From: an uncultured Clostridia bacterium
GTDB lineage: Bacteria > Bacillota > Clostridia > TANB77 > CAG-508
Length of the DNA: 64,000 nucleotides
Direction of reading: 5' to 3'
NCBI GenBank assembly: GCA_934121885.1
Contig: CAKOVH010000001.1
Coordinates: forward strand, 124,001-188,000
Within the stretch, counting starts at the first letter, position 1. Every line of letters starts with the position of its first letter. Positions 42,168 to 52,040 of this stretch are shown here, piece by piece. A program made the position numbers and the translations under genes. The notes beneath the pieces are model-generated. The model ran no database searches. It saw nothing but the letters and a program-made list of their open reading frames with translations, and had not been told where the DNA came from.

Positions 42168-43445
42168 TTACCTTTCTTCTCCGTCTTTCTCCTTCGCAAC
42201 TCGTAAAATTTCTTCATAATTATACGGATTCTTTACTAATTGTATTAATTGTTCACTAGTAACTCCATCAACCCCTGAATTTTTATATGTTTTTCTATTA
42301 TATTTTTCTAATTCTTGTAATCCAACTTCAGGTGTTATTTTTTGATATGGAGTATATATCGTTGGTCTTATGGTTACATTTTTTCCTTTTAAGAATTTTA
42401 ATGTTTGTACAATGCTTTCCTTTCTCTGATTTGGCATTCCAAGCATTATACATCCTTTAACTCCAATTCCTGTACTTTGTATTCTATCAATTGCTCCTGA
42501 TATTTCTTGTATTTCAAATTCCTTTGTATGTATTAATTCTTCATTATTTAAACTTTCTATTCCTAATGATATTTGTCTGCAACCAGCTTCATACATTTCT
42601 TTAAGCATTTCAATATCCCTTACTAAGTCAATTCTCGTTGCACACTCCCATGTAATATCCGGACATTCTTCTCTCAATAATTTGCAAAATTCTTTTACAT
42701 ATTCCTTATCTAATGTAAAATTTGCTGCCCATATTTTTATATGTTTGTATTTCTTTTCTATTTGTTTTAGCGCTTCTCTTAGATTATCTATGCTTCTTCG
42801 TCTTTCTTTTCTACCTTCTGTAAGTTGTATTAAACAATGTGGGCATCCATATGGACATCCTCTGCTTATATTCAAAACAAATCTATTTTTTCCTTTTAGT
42901 TCATCATACTTATCTACTGGTACAAATTCTTGTTTTGATATTCCCCAACTATTTGGTGATATATACTTTCCCTGTTCTGTTTCGATAAACCTTCCATCTC
43001 TTATAATATTAGCTCCAAGTAGTGATTTTTGTAGTTCTTGTATATCTTTTTTCTCATCATAACTTTGTAAAAATGTTCTAATGCAAACCTCAGGATCACC
43101 ATTTTTGAATATTACATCAAACTTAGAATTTAAAAACATCTCCGGTAGTCTTATAGGAATTGAACCATATCCCATTATAGGTATACTATATTTTTCCTTT
43201 ATTTTTTCACATAGTAAAAATGCATTTTCAGCATTTTCATAATTAATCTGCATTACAACTTTTTGTATGTTATTTGATTTTATTAATTCTAAAGCATCTT
43301 CACTTTGAACATCACAATCCAATGCAACTAACTGATTTTGAAAAAAATTATTTAAATAATCTACACATTCTCCAAACTGAGTATAGTGATAATTTATATG
43401 TACTACATCTTTAGATTTTGGCCATATTACTAAGTATTTTTCCAT
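42168..43445 (-). CDS. Radical SAM protein with B12-binding-like N-terminal domain
   Basis: A 425-residue protein. The N-terminal 150 residues look like a cobalamin-binding Rossmann domain (ending KFDVIFKNGDPEVCI), but I find no DxHxxG motif, so cobalamin may bind base-off or not at all. The radical SAM core has RGCPYGCPHCLIQ (C-x3-C-x2-C for the 4Fe-4S cluster), RIDLVRD, and CRQISLGIESLNNEEL. The C-terminal part is short, without a known substrate domain. Its start overlaps the stop of the DUF402 gene by 1 base. Function unknown. Confidence 0.85.
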   Translation of the reverse strand: MEKYLVIWPKSKDVVHINYHYTQFGECVDYLNNFFQNQLVALDCDVQSEDALELIKSNNIQKVVMQINYENAENAFLLCEKIKEKYSIPIMGYGSIPIRLPEMFLNSKFDVIFKNGDPEVCIRTFLQSYDEKKDIQELQKSLLGANIIRDGRFIETEQGKYISPNSWGISKQEFVPVDKYDELKGKNRFVLNISRGCPYGCPHCLIQLTEGRKERRRSIDNLREALKQIEKKYKHIKIWAANFTLDKEYVKEFCKLLREECPDITWECATRIDLVRDIEMLKEMYEAGCRQISLGIESLNNEELIHTKEFEIQEISGAIDRIQSTGIGVKGCIMLGMPNQRKESIVQTLKFLKGKNVTIRPTIYTPYQKITPEVGLQELEKYNRKTYKNSGVDGVTSEQLIQLVKNPYNYEEILRVAKEKDGEER

Positions 43446-44005
43446 TATTTCTTGCTATCTCCTATTTTTTCTAGTAATTTACTAAAGCATCTATTGCATA
43501 AGTTTTCTAAATAAGAATAATCTTTTGATATAATCTTCATTATTCTATTTGCCTCACTATATGCATTATTATATTGAGCTTTAGTTATAATTTTATTATC
43601 TAATGCCTCTTTTAATTCATCTTCATCAAGTAAGAATATTTCTCCACTAGGTAATAATACTATATCTAAAAATATATCACAAAAATACGAATTTTCATAG
43701 TCGTTAATCACATTTTTTTCTGTTATGTCAATATAATATTGTACACATTCTCTTTTCTCATTATACATTGCTGTAATCCAATAGTTTTTATCTTCCATTC
43801 CAATTTGTAACCAAAAATAGCCATCATCTACAATTTTTATTTTTTTATTATTATATATTTTGAAACTAGGTTCTTTAACTTTTTTTATGCAAATTATGCT
43901 TGCTATACCTTTTACCTCTTTATTTTCTATCTTTTCAAATGCATCTATTCTTTCGGTTACTCTTTTCCAATTTTTTCTCGAGATATACTTTTTTTCTATT
44001 TCCAT
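43445..44005 (-). CDS. DUF402 domain protein
   Basis: A 186-residue cytoplasmic protein. The C-terminal part has the DUF402 pattern: QYYIDITEKNVI, FCDIFLDIVLLPSGEIFLLD and EDELKEALDNKIITKAQYNN with acidic metal-binding residues. Known DUF402 proteins include FomD, which hydrolyses a cytidylyl phosphonate, and nucleoside di/triphosphatases such as NtdP. It is coupled to a radical SAM gene. Confidence 0.8.
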   Translation of the reverse strand: MEIEKKYISRKNWKRVTERIDAFEKIENKEVKGIASIICIKKVKEPSFKIYNNKKIKIVDDGYFWLQIGMEDKNYWITAMYNEKRECVQYYIDITEKNVINDYENSYFCDIFLDIVLLPSGEIFLLDEDELKEALDNKIITKAQYNNAYSEANRIMKIISKDYSYLENLCNRCFSKLLEKIGDSKK

Positions 44006-44026
44006 ACATTTTCCTTTTAATATATT

Positions 44027-44572
44027 TTATTTTTTTATATAATCATCTTTATATGATGAGTATATAATTTTATCTAATTTTTCTCCTGTTTTTTCATCTA
44101 TTTTTCTTTCTTTTAATACCGCTTCTTTTTTCATTCCTATATCTTCTAATATTGGTTTATTTATTTTATCCATATTTGAATAGTATTCATATGTTACAAT
44201 ATTAAAATCTTTATCAATAATTAGATATTCTATAGCACTTTTCATAGCTTCAATAGATATACCTTGTCCTAACCATTTATACCCAATTCCCCAACTTATT
44301 TTACACGTTTTATTTGCTATTGATACTTCATATACTCGTATATATCCAACTAAATCATGGGTTTCTTTTAATTCTATAGCCCAAGTTGCAGATTCTTCTC
44401 CATCTCCTAGACCAATCTGTATTATTTCTCGTGTTTCATTTACATTGGAATGTACCTTAAAATCCGACATATCTGCAATTTTTTCAATACCTGCCCAATT
44501 ATTATATGCTTGCTGTGCATCCTCTACTTCGAATTTTCTTAGTATTAACCTTTCTGTTTCTAATTTTTTCAT
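44027..44572 (-). CDS. GNAT family acetyltransferase (RimJ/RimL type)
   Basis: A 181-residue N-acetyltransferase: KKLETERLILRKFEVEDAQQ at the start, WAIELKETHDLVGYIRVYEV, and the acetyl-CoA-binding GIGYKWLGQGISIEAMKSAI. The C-terminal KINKPILEDIGMKKEAVL fits the RimJ/RimL branch acting on protein N-termini or small molecules. Substrate unknown. GGAGG precedes the ATG at 44572. It is followed by the DUF402 gene 21 bases later, so all three may share one promoter. Confidence 0.88.
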   Translation of the reverse strand: MKKLETERLILRKFEVEDAQQAYNNWAGIEKIADMSDFKVHSNVNETREIIQIGLGDGEESATWAIELKETHDLVGYIRVYEVSIANKTCKISWGIGYKWLGQGISIEAMKSAIEYLIIDKDFNIVTYEYYSNMDKINKPILEDIGMKKEAVLKERKIDEKTGEKLDKIIYSSYKDDYIKK

Positions 44573-44597
44573 ATATATACCTCCAATTATTTTTATC

Positions 44598-44626
44598 AAT
44601 ATATCACATATATTTTATATCTTCAA
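44598..44626 (-). promoter_or_regulatory. Promoter of the acetyltransferase-DUF402-radical SAM operon
   Basis: TTGAAG (44621-44626), 17 bases, TATATT (44598-44603) on the minus strand. Confidence 0.5.
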
Positions 44627-44677
44627 TTCTTTTTACTAATTTTGGTAAAAATAATTACATTTTTTTACATACAAATA

Positions 44678-44705
44678 AAGCGAAATATTTCTATTCCGCT
44701 TCTAT
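44678..44705 (-). terminator. Terminator of the Cys/Gly-rich gene
   Basis: On the minus strand AAGCGGAATA, a GAAA tetraloop, TATTTCGCTT, then TATTTG. Confidence 0.7.
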
Positions 44706-44719
44706 ACATAAGTATATAT

Positions 44720-44896
44720 CTATCTATTGCAACATCCACAGTTATTGAAAAGTAATAAGAATATTAAAATGAAGAATAATAAACTATTATCTCCACAGCC
44801 ACATCCGTTACCTCCAAATAAATTGCCTAAGAATCCTCCACCACAGCAATTGTTGTTATTACCATCACAGCCACATGCTCTAACTTCTTCTTGCAT
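44720..44896 (-). CDS. Small Cys/Gly-rich protein with a hydrophobic C-terminal segment
   Basis: A 58-residue protein: an acidic start (MQEEVRACGCDG), a Gly/Cys/Asn-rich middle (CCGGGFLGNLFGGNGCGCG), a hydrophobic helix (LLFFILIFLLLF) and a final NNCGCCNR. Similar short proteins with a Gly-rich front and a hydrophobic block are produced in spores or spore coats of Bacilli and Clostridia, but I cannot assign a family. Nine or more cysteines suggest metal binding or cross-linking. The ATG at 44896 follows AAAGGAG. Confidence 0.65.
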   Translation of the reverse strand: MQEEVRACGCDGNNNNCCGGGFLGNLFGGNGCGCGDNSLLFFILIFLLLFNNCGCCNR

Positions 44897-44994
44897 ATAT
44901 TTCAACTCCTTTCATAAATTCCTATACCATATTAGTATGCAAATCTTCTAATTTGTGTTACAATTAATGTAGTTGTTTAAAAGGATTAAGCAAT

Positions 44995-47469
44995 ATGTAT
45001 GAAAGGAATGAATTAATAAATATGGCAAAAAATATAGAATTATTATCTCCAGTAGGTGATTTTGAGTGTTTAAAGGCAGCTGTACAAAATGGTGCAAACA
45101 GCGTATATTTTGGTGCAGAACTATTTAATGCTAGAGCATCTGCTAAAAACTTTAGTTTAGATGATTTAAAAAAAGTAATTGAATATTGTACTATTAGAAA
45201 TGTAAAAACACATTTAACATTAAATATACTTATTAAAGATGATGAATTTGAAGATGCTGTAAATCTTGCAATTAAAGCATATAATCTTGGTGTTGATGCT
45301 CTTATTGTTCAAGATTTAGGACTTGCAACATATCTACTTAAAAATTACCCAGAAATTCCTATTCATGCAAGTACTCAGATGACTTTGCACAATTTAGAGG
45401 GCGTTAAACAAGTAGAAGCTTTAGGTTATAAAAGAGCTGTTCTTGCCAGAGAATTATCTCTTGATGAAATACGATATATATGTTCTAATTCCAATATTGA
45501 AATAGAAACATTTATACATGGAGCTTTATGTATTTGCTATTCAGGTCAATGCTTATTTTCTAGTATAGTAGGTGGTAGATCTGGAAATCGTGGAAAATGT
45601 GCTCAGCCATGTCGTCTTCCATATACTCTTGTTCAAAAATCAAATAATTTAGATGAAACACATTCTATTGAAAAAGGTCATTTATTAAGCACTAGGGATT
45701 TATGTGGATTAGAATTTTTACCAGATTTAATTGATGCAGGTGTTTGTTGTTTTAAAATCGAAGGTCGACTTAAAAGTCCAGAATATGTAGCTACAGTTAC
45801 TCGTATATATCGTAAATATATCGATATGGTACTTAATGAAGAAGAATACATAATAGACCCAAATGATAAAAAGGATTTACTTCAAGTTTTCAATCGTGGT
45901 GAATTTTCATCTGGTCATTTAGCATCTGAGCCAAACAAAAAACTTATATATAAAGAAACTCCTACAAATCAAGGTATATATTTAGGAACAGTTTCAAATT
46001 ACAATAAAACTAAAGGTCATATTAATTTAATTTTAAATGATAATTTATCAATTGGAGATACCATCCGTTTTGAAAAAGAGGATTCTAGATATACTGTTTC
46101 TGAACTTATGCAAGGAAATACAAATTACCAAAATTTAAATACCGGTAAAAAGGTTACAATTGGTAGAATGAAAGGCAACATTTCTGTTGGAGATAAAATT
46201 TTTAAATTAAGTAGTAAAGATTTATCAGCCCTTACTAAAAAAAGCTATGAAAACTGTGAAAATATAAAAACTGCACTTGATTGTTTTGTTACTATAAAAA
46301 AAGACATACCTATTAGTATGAAGATTGTACCACATAATTGTTCTTTGGTCTCAAACTACAATGGTATATCTGTAAATGTAACATCTGATACTATACCTGT
46401 TGCAGCTTTAAAAACTCCAATAAATGTTGAGCGTGTTATTAATCAAATATCAAAAACAAATAATACTCCATATTATTTTGAAAATATAACTGTTTACCTA
46501 GATGATGGTTTATATATTCCTAGCATAAGCAGTTTAAATGAACTAAGACGATCTGCACTAGAAAAATTAGAACACGCTGTAATAGATAAAAAGTCTAAAA
46601 ATATAGTATTAAAGCATCCTAATTTAATTAAAAATATATCTGTAGATAAAAAAAGGAATCCTAATATTTCACTTTTCTTAAGATTTTTAGATATGAATAT
46701 GGATTATAGTGCTTTAAATTTTGAGAAGATAAATAGAATATATCTTCCTTTAAAAGTATTTGCAAAAAAAGACTTTAGAAATGTTATAACTACTCTTTCA
46801 AAAAATACCAATATATACATATATATGCCAACAATTATAAAATCTAATTATAGAAACTTAATACTAAACGCTTTAGAAAATATATTATATAATTTTGATA
46901 TAAAAGGGTTTGTTGTTTCTAATATTGCAGATTTTGAATTACTAAAAAAATATAAGGGAGATTACGATTTTATAGGTAACTATTCTCTTAATGTATTTAA
47001 TCATTATACAATAGATAGCTATAAAAAACTTGGTATTTCTACTTACACTATTTCTCGTGAACTTAATAAAGAAAATATACAAAATTTAAGTAATAATTCC
47101 TCTATTACACCTGAGCTTATTGTTTACGGGAACCTTCCTCTTATGGCTATAAATTATTGTTTACTTGGAAAAGCAAATAAATGCTATCCATCTTGTAAAA
47201 CAAATTGTATGAAGGATAATTCTTATTATTTAAAAGATAGATTAGGTTTTGAGTTTAGAATTATCCCAGATGAAGTTCAAACTGTTAGCTTAATATGTAA
47301 TAGTAAAACATTATCTATTTCTACAAAAGATTTAAATATTAATAATGCTCGTATTGATATAATGAATGAAAATATAGATGAAATAAATAAAATAATAGAT
47401 ACAACCTATAATCGTGAAAGATTAGAAGGAAATAACTTTACAAATGGAAATTTTAATAAAGAGGTATAA
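44995..47469 (+). CDS. U32 family peptidase / RlhA-like protein
   Basis: An 824-residue cytoplasmic protein of the U32 family: IELLSPVGDFECLKAAVQNG, ANSVYFGAELFNARASAKNF, IHASTQMTLHN, and the cysteine-rich ETFIHGALCICYSGQCLFSS then GRSGNRGKCAQPCRLPY. The size and the second U32-like half with CYPSCKTNCMK (a likely iron-sulfur site) match long clostridial forms. In E. coli the relative RlhA hydroxylates 23S rRNA; others degrade collagen, so function is open. ATG 44995 has AAAGGA 9 bases before it; ATG 45022 (MAKNIELL) is a less well spaced alternative. Confidence 0.9.
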   Translation: MYERNELINMAKNIELLSPVGDFECLKAAVQNGANSVYFGAELFNARASAKNFSLDDLKKVIEYCTIRNVKTHLTLNILIKDDEFEDAVNLAIKAYNLGVDALIVQDLGLATYLLKNYPEIPIHASTQMTLHNLEGVKQVEALGYKRAVLARELSLDEIRYICSNSNIEIETFIHGALCICYSGQCLFSSIVGGRSGNRGKCAQPCRLPYTLVQKSNNLDETHSIEKGHLLSTRDLCGLEFLPDLIDAGVCCFKIEGRLKSPEYVATVTRIYRKYIDMVLNEEEYIIDPNDKKDLLQVFNRGEFSSGHLASEPNKKLIYKETPTNQGIYLGTVSNYNKTKGHINLILNDNLSIGDTIRFEKEDSRYTVSELMQGNTNYQNLNTGKKVTIGRMKGNISVGDKIFKLSSKDLSALTKKSYENCENIKTALDCFVTIKKDIPISMKIVPHNCSLVSNYNGISVNVTSDTIPVAALKTPINVERVINQISKTNNTPYYFENITVYLDDGLYIPSISSLNELRRSALEKLEHAVIDKKSKNIVLKHPNLIKNISVDKKRNPNISLFLRFLDMNMDYSALNFEKINRIYLPLKVFAKKDFRNVITTLSKNTNIYIYMPTIIKSNYRNLILNALENILYNFDIKGFVVSNIADFELLKKYKGDYDFIGNYSLNVFNHYTIDSYKKLGISTYTISRELNKENIQNLSNNSSITPELIVYGNLPLMAINYCLLGKANKCYPSCKTNCMKDNSYYLKDRLGFEFRIIPDEVQTVSLICNSKTLSISTKDLNINNARIDIMNENIDEINKIIDTTYNRERLEGNNFTNGNFNKEV

Positions 47470-47474
47470 AAAAA

Positions 47475-47510
47475 TTAGCAGCAAGCCATTAGTGGTTTGC
47501 TGTTAATTTT
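47475..47510 (+). terminator. Terminator of the U32 gene
   Basis: TTAGCAGCAAGCCA / TGGTTTGCTGTTAA (14-base stem with G-T pairs, 4-base loop) then TTTTAT. The right arm lies inside the last codons of the convergent RNHCP gene. Confidence 0.75.
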
Positions 47511-47797
47511 ATAATTAAATCCATATTATCATCTTTTGCTGCTTTATTTCTTCTTATTGCTCCACACTTTTTACATTTAAAAATAATAATATATCCTTTT
47601 TTATTATCTATTTCTATTCCAATTGGCTCTAGCAATCCATGGCAGGTTTCTTCTCTATCGCCAGGATTTATATCTACATGTTTTGAAGTTAAGCAATGTG
47701 GACAATGGTTTCTACAAGAATAGCCCAGTTTTTCTACCTTTTTTCCACAATTCTCGCATATAAATTCTTCATCTATTTCGGTAAATTTTCTTCCCAT
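47489..47797 (-). CDS. RNHCP domain protein
   Basis: A 102-residue zinc-ribbon protein named for its conserved sequence; here FICENCGKKVEKLGYSCRNHCPHCLTSKHVD gives the CxxC, the RNHCPHC motif and a histidine, and a second CKKCGAIRRNK follows. Function unknown; common in Clostridia. It lies 11 bases after the uridine-kinase-like gene's stop region on the other side and is probably its upstream operon partner. Confidence 0.9.
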   Translation of the reverse strand: MGRKFTEIDEEFICENCGKKVEKLGYSCRNHCPHCLTSKHVDINPGDREETCHGLLEPIGIEIDNKKGYIIIFKCKKCGAIRRNKAAKDDNMDLIIKLTANH

Positions 47798-47808
47798 TTT
47801 TACTCCTT

Positions 47809-49395
47809 TTATACTTCAAAAATACTTCCACCAATAAATTCTCTTAGTAGTGAATTTTTAGGAACATATTCATCACTAATATCTTCAAAATACTTTAGAA
47901 ATTCGCATAAACTTTTTGCTTCTGCATATTCTGGCATTTTATTATCAATTGCTTTAAATAATGGCATTGCATATTTTTTTAGTACACATATTTCATATAT
48001 TAATGATGTATTAAACATGCTATCTGCTTGCTCTTGGTAAGGAAATATATTATTCTCCTCTCCTCTATTAACAGATGCCCATGTTTGCAAAGTATGAATT
48101 GCCTCATATCCTCTGAAATTATAGTCTCTAACTGTTCTTCTTATTAATCTTGTATCTGTTGTTGATATTCTGTTGTAATTATCAATATTTAACACTGTTA
48201 AAGCACTAATATATATTTTATACTTTTGTTCCTTTGGAATAGATGCTGTAAGTGCATCATTTAAACAATGTATACCTTCTATAACAAGTACTTCACCTTC
48301 GTTAAGTCTCATCTTTTCTCCATTATAGTTTTTATGACCTGTTTTAAAATCAAATGTTGGAACATCTATTTCTTCTCCATTTAATAATTTAGTTAAATGA
48401 TCATTAAATAGTTTTAAGTCTATCGCATTTATGTGTTCAAAATCATATTTACCATCTTCATCTCTTGGAGTTTCTTCTCTTTCAACGAAGTAGTTATCTA
48501 CTGAAATAGTAACTGGTTTTATTCCATTTAGTTGTAGCTGAATTCCAAGCCTTTTTGCAAAAGTTGTTTTTCCTGATGATGATGGTCCTGCAATTAATAC
48601 CATTTTTATTCCTTTTCTTTTTACTATTTCATCTGCTATATCAGATATTTTCTTTTCATGTAACGCTTCTGCAAGAAGTATTATTTCTTTTTCTTTGCCT
48701 TCTCTTATCTTTTTATTTAACTTATATACTGTATCAATATTTAAAATTCCATAAATATCATTATAGTCTTTCAAAGCTTGTAATAATTTTTTTGTTTCTT
48801 TATATTCTTCTACTTCTTCTGGATTTTGCTTTCCAGGATATCTTACTAAAAATCCATCATAATATTTCATAATGTCAAAATTTTTAACATAACCTGTACT
48901 AATTGGCATTACACCGTAAAAGTAGTTGTAATAGTCCTCACAAAAGTATAGTGAAACCTCGTCTTTATATTGATTGTCAAGTTGTAAAATTCCTCTTAAA
49001 GTTTTTTCTTTATCATAAAATTTTTCCGCTTCATCTCTTGACATTTCTACTTTTCTTATCTCTAAATCTTTATCAATAATTTCTTGCATTCTTTTCTTTA
49101 CATTTTGTATCATTTCATCAGTTACTTTGCAATTATCTATTGTACAGTATATAGAATTTTGTAGCTGAAATTCAACTTTAATTATTAAATCTGGATAAAG
49201 TTCATAAAAGGCTTTTGTCATTACAAATAATATTCCTCTTTGATATACTCTTCTTCCATCTTTAACAGTTATATCCATTGGTTCAACAGTGTCTTCTTCT
49301 GCCACCTCAAAGTTTAATGATTTTACCTCATTATGCCATCTGCATGCAAGAGCTTTTCTTTTATCTTCCTCTTTTAGTTTATCAATTGCTCTCAT
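47809..49395 (-). CDS. Uridine-kinase-like P-loop nucleoside kinase with TGS-like N-terminus
   Basis: A 528-residue protein. The N-terminal half carries a threonyl-tRNA-synthetase-like second domain (about 60-190, with KFYDKEKTLRGILQL). The C-terminal half is a uridine kinase/PRK domain with Walker A VLIAGPSSSGKTTFAKRLG, TISVDNYFVEREETPRDEDG and VLVIEGIHCLND. This fusion is common in Clostridia and Bacteroidetes; the true substrate is not established. AGGAGG precedes the ATG. It follows mutS by 27 bases. Confidence 0.88.
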   Translation of the reverse strand: MRAIDKLKEEDKRKALACRWHNEVKSLNFEVAEEDTVEPMDITVKDGRRVYQRGILFVMTKAFYELYPDLIIKVEFQLQNSIYCTIDNCKVTDEMIQNVKKRMQEIIDKDLEIRKVEMSRDEAEKFYDKEKTLRGILQLDNQYKDEVSLYFCEDYYNYFYGVMPISTGYVKNFDIMKYYDGFLVRYPGKQNPEEVEEYKETKKLLQALKDYNDIYGILNIDTVYKLNKKIREGKEKEIILLAEALHEKKISDIADEIVKRKGIKMVLIAGPSSSGKTTFAKRLGIQLQLNGIKPVTISVDNYFVEREETPRDEDGKYDFEHINAIDLKLFNDHLTKLLNGEEIDVPTFDFKTGHKNYNGEKMRLNEGEVLVIEGIHCLNDALTASIPKEQKYKIYISALTVLNIDNYNRISTTDTRLIRRTVRDYNFRGYEAIHTLQTWASVNRGEENNIFPYQEQADSMFNTSLIYEICVLKKYAMPLFKAIDNKMPEYAEAKSLCEFLKYFEDISDEYVPKNSLLREFIGGSIFEV

Positions 49396-49422
49396 TCATT
49401 TCCTCCTTTTGTTTATTTAGAT

Positions 49423-52035
49423 TTAACTCATTTTTTCTTTTATTTTTACAATTTCATTTAAAGCCTGAATTGGTGTTAATTCATCAATATTTATTTTGTC
49501 TATTTCATGTGCAATTTCTGCAAGTTTATAGTTATATAAATCAAGTTGTCCTGAGGCTACTTGCTTATTTTCCTTTTCTTGCACTTTTTCTCCAAGTACA
49601 CTTTTTCTTTCTAATGAACGTAATATTTCATTTGCCCTTTTAGTAACAACTTGTGGTACACCTGCAAGCTTTGCAACATGCACACCATAACTTTCATCTG
49701 TACCACCTGGTACAATTTTTCTTAAGAAAATAACATCTTCACCTTTTTCTTTAACTGCAATAGAATAATTCTTTACTCCTTCTAGTTTTTCTTCTAGTTT
49801 TGTAAGTTCATGATAGTGTGTTGCAAATAAAGTTTTAGCTCCACATTTTTCGCTATCCGATATATATTCTGCAACTGCCCATGCAATTGATAATCCATCA
49901 TATGTCGATGTTCCTCTTCCTATTTCGTCTAATATTACTAAACTATTACTTGTTGCTTCTTTTAAAATTGTTGCAACTTCCATCATCTCGACCATAAATG
50001 TACTTTGTCCCATACTTAAATCGTCTGATGCACCAACTCTTGTAAATATTTTATCTACAACACCAATTTTTGCATATGATGCTGGTACAAAACATCCACA
50101 TTGTGCCATTAAAGTAATTAATGCAACTTGTCTCATATATGTTGATTTACCAGCCATATTTGGTCCTGTAATTATAGATAATCTATTATCTTTTTTATCT
50201 AAATATGTATCATTTTGAACAAAACTTCCACTTGGCAAAATCTTTTCGATTACTGGATGTCTTCCATCTTTTATATCAATAATACCTTCATTATCGATAA
50301 TTGGTTTTACATAGTTTTGTTCATCTGCAACTGTTGCAAATGAGCATAAAACATCTAAGCTAGATACTATACTTGCAGATTTTTGTACTCTTAATATTTG
50401 TTTTTCAATTTGTTCACGCACTTGTACAAAAGCATTGTATTCTAAGTTTACAACCTTTTCTTCTGCACCTAAAATTTGATTTTCTAAGTTTTTTAGTTCT
50501 TCAGTTATGTATCTTTCGCCAGTTGTTAAAGTCTGTTTTCTAATATATCTATCTGGAACCATATTTATGTTTGATTTTGTAACTTCTATATAGTATCCAA
50601 ATACTTTATTAAATCCAACTTTTAAACCTTTTATTCCTGTTGCTTCTCTTTCCCTTGTTTCAAGTTCTATTAGCCAGTTTTTTCCTTGTGTTGTAGCCGT
50701 TTTTAGTTTATCAATTTCTTCATCAAACCCAAGTTTAATTAGTCCACCTTCTTTTACGCTAATTGGTGGTTCATCAACTATGGTTTTTTCTATCAATTCA
50801 TATACATCATCTAAGGTATCTAATGATTCATATAAATCAACTAACATTTTAGATTTTGTTCTTGACAGTATTTTCTTTATTTCTGGTAGTTGTTTTACAG
50901 AATTTTTAAGAGATATTAATTCTCTTGCATTTACACTTCCATATGATATTTTTCCAGCTAATCTTTCTATATCATATACACCTTTTAGTAAATCTATGAT
51001 ATCACCTTTTAATATTAAATCATTTTTTAATTCTTCTACTGCATCTAATCTACTATTAATTTGCTTGCTATCTATTAAAGGATCACTTAACCATCTTCTA
51101 AGTAGTCTTCCTCCCATTGCTGTTGATGTTTTATCAAGTACCCAAAGTAGAGTTCCTTTTTTACTTTTATCTCTTAGCTTTTCTGTTATCTCTAAATTTC
51201 TTCTAGCATTTATATCTAAAGACATATATTTTGTAGTAGAATATATTTTCAAAGTATTAATGTGATCTAAGTTATTTTTTTGTGTATCAAGTAGGTATTT
51301 TATAAGTCCACTTGTAGATGCAACGCAAAGTCCTTTATCCTTTATAGTTTCCACAAATTCTCCATTATCATCTTGCAAATGGTATCTTTCGTCAATTACT
51401 TTATAATCACCTAAAAACTCACTTTCTTCAAGTTTTGTTACATATATTTCAAATCTTTCTCTTATTCTATCTATTTCTTCTGTGCATTCTGCCATCATAG
51501 GATTAACAATAATCTCTGCTGGAGAATATCTTGATATTTCATCTAGTAACATTGCAAAATTATTGTGGTCTTTTATTTGTGTTGTTCTAAAATCTCCTGT
51601 AGAAATATCGCATACAGTTACTCCATAAAAAATTCCACTTTTATATATACTCATAATGTAATTATTTTTCTTTTCTTCAAGAAGATTTGATTCCATTACT
51701 GTTCCTGGTGTTACAACTCTTATAACATCTCTTTTAACAATTCCTTTTGCAAGTTTTGGATCCTCTAGTTGTTCACAAATTGCAACTTTGTATCCTTTTG
51801 AAATTAATTTTGAAATATAATTTTCTGCTGCATGATATGGAATACCACACATTGGAGCTCTTTCTTCTTGTCCACAATCTTTTCCTGTAAGTGTAAGTTC
51901 AAGTTCTCTTGATGTTGTTATTGCATCATCAAAGAACATTTCATAAAAATCTCCTAAACGATAAAATAAAATGCAATCTTTATATTGACTTTTTGTTGCT
52001 AAATAGTGTTGCATCATTGGTGAAAACTCTGCCAT
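49423..52035 (-). CDS. mutS: DNA mismatch repair protein MutS
   Basis: Recognises mismatched bases and starts repair. The 870-residue product is full length. The mismatch-binding start has YKDCILFYRLGDFYEMFFDD (the F-x-E element), followed by connector and lever domains, then the ATPase with ITGPNMAGKSTYMRQVALI (Walker A), SLVILDEIGRGTSTYDGLSI (Walker B) and TLFATHYHELT. GGTAAAAAATATG-type start with weak GGAAGG. It follows the HTH gene by 5 bases. No mutL is in the window. Confidence 0.97.
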   Translation of the reverse strand: MAEFSPMMQHYLATKSQYKDCILFYRLGDFYEMFFDDAITTSRELELTLTGKDCGQEERAPMCGIPYHAAENYISKLISKGYKVAICEQLEDPKLAKGIVKRDVIRVVTPGTVMESNLLEEKKNNYIMSIYKSGIFYGVTVCDISTGDFRTTQIKDHNNFAMLLDEISRYSPAEIIVNPMMAECTEEIDRIRERFEIYVTKLEESEFLGDYKVIDERYHLQDDNGEFVETIKDKGLCVASTSGLIKYLLDTQKNNLDHINTLKIYSTTKYMSLDINARRNLEITEKLRDKSKKGTLLWVLDKTSTAMGGRLLRRWLSDPLIDSKQINSRLDAVEELKNDLILKGDIIDLLKGVYDIERLAGKISYGSVNARELISLKNSVKQLPEIKKILSRTKSKMLVDLYESLDTLDDVYELIEKTIVDEPPISVKEGGLIKLGFDEEIDKLKTATTQGKNWLIELETREREATGIKGLKVGFNKVFGYYIEVTKSNINMVPDRYIRKQTLTTGERYITEELKNLENQILGAEEKVVNLEYNAFVQVREQIEKQILRVQKSASIVSSLDVLCSFATVADEQNYVKPIIDNEGIIDIKDGRHPVIEKILPSGSFVQNDTYLDKKDNRLSIITGPNMAGKSTYMRQVALITLMAQCGCFVPASYAKIGVVDKIFTRVGASDDLSMGQSTFMVEMMEVATILKEATSNSLVILDEIGRGTSTYDGLSIAWAVAEYISDSEKCGAKTLFATHYHELTKLEEKLEGVKNYSIAVKEKGEDVIFLRKIVPGGTDESYGVHVAKLAGVPQVVTKRANEILRSLERKSVLGEKVQEKENKQVASGQLDLYNYKLAEIAHEIDKINIDELTPIQALNEIVKIKEKMS

Positions 52036-52040
52036 ATTTT

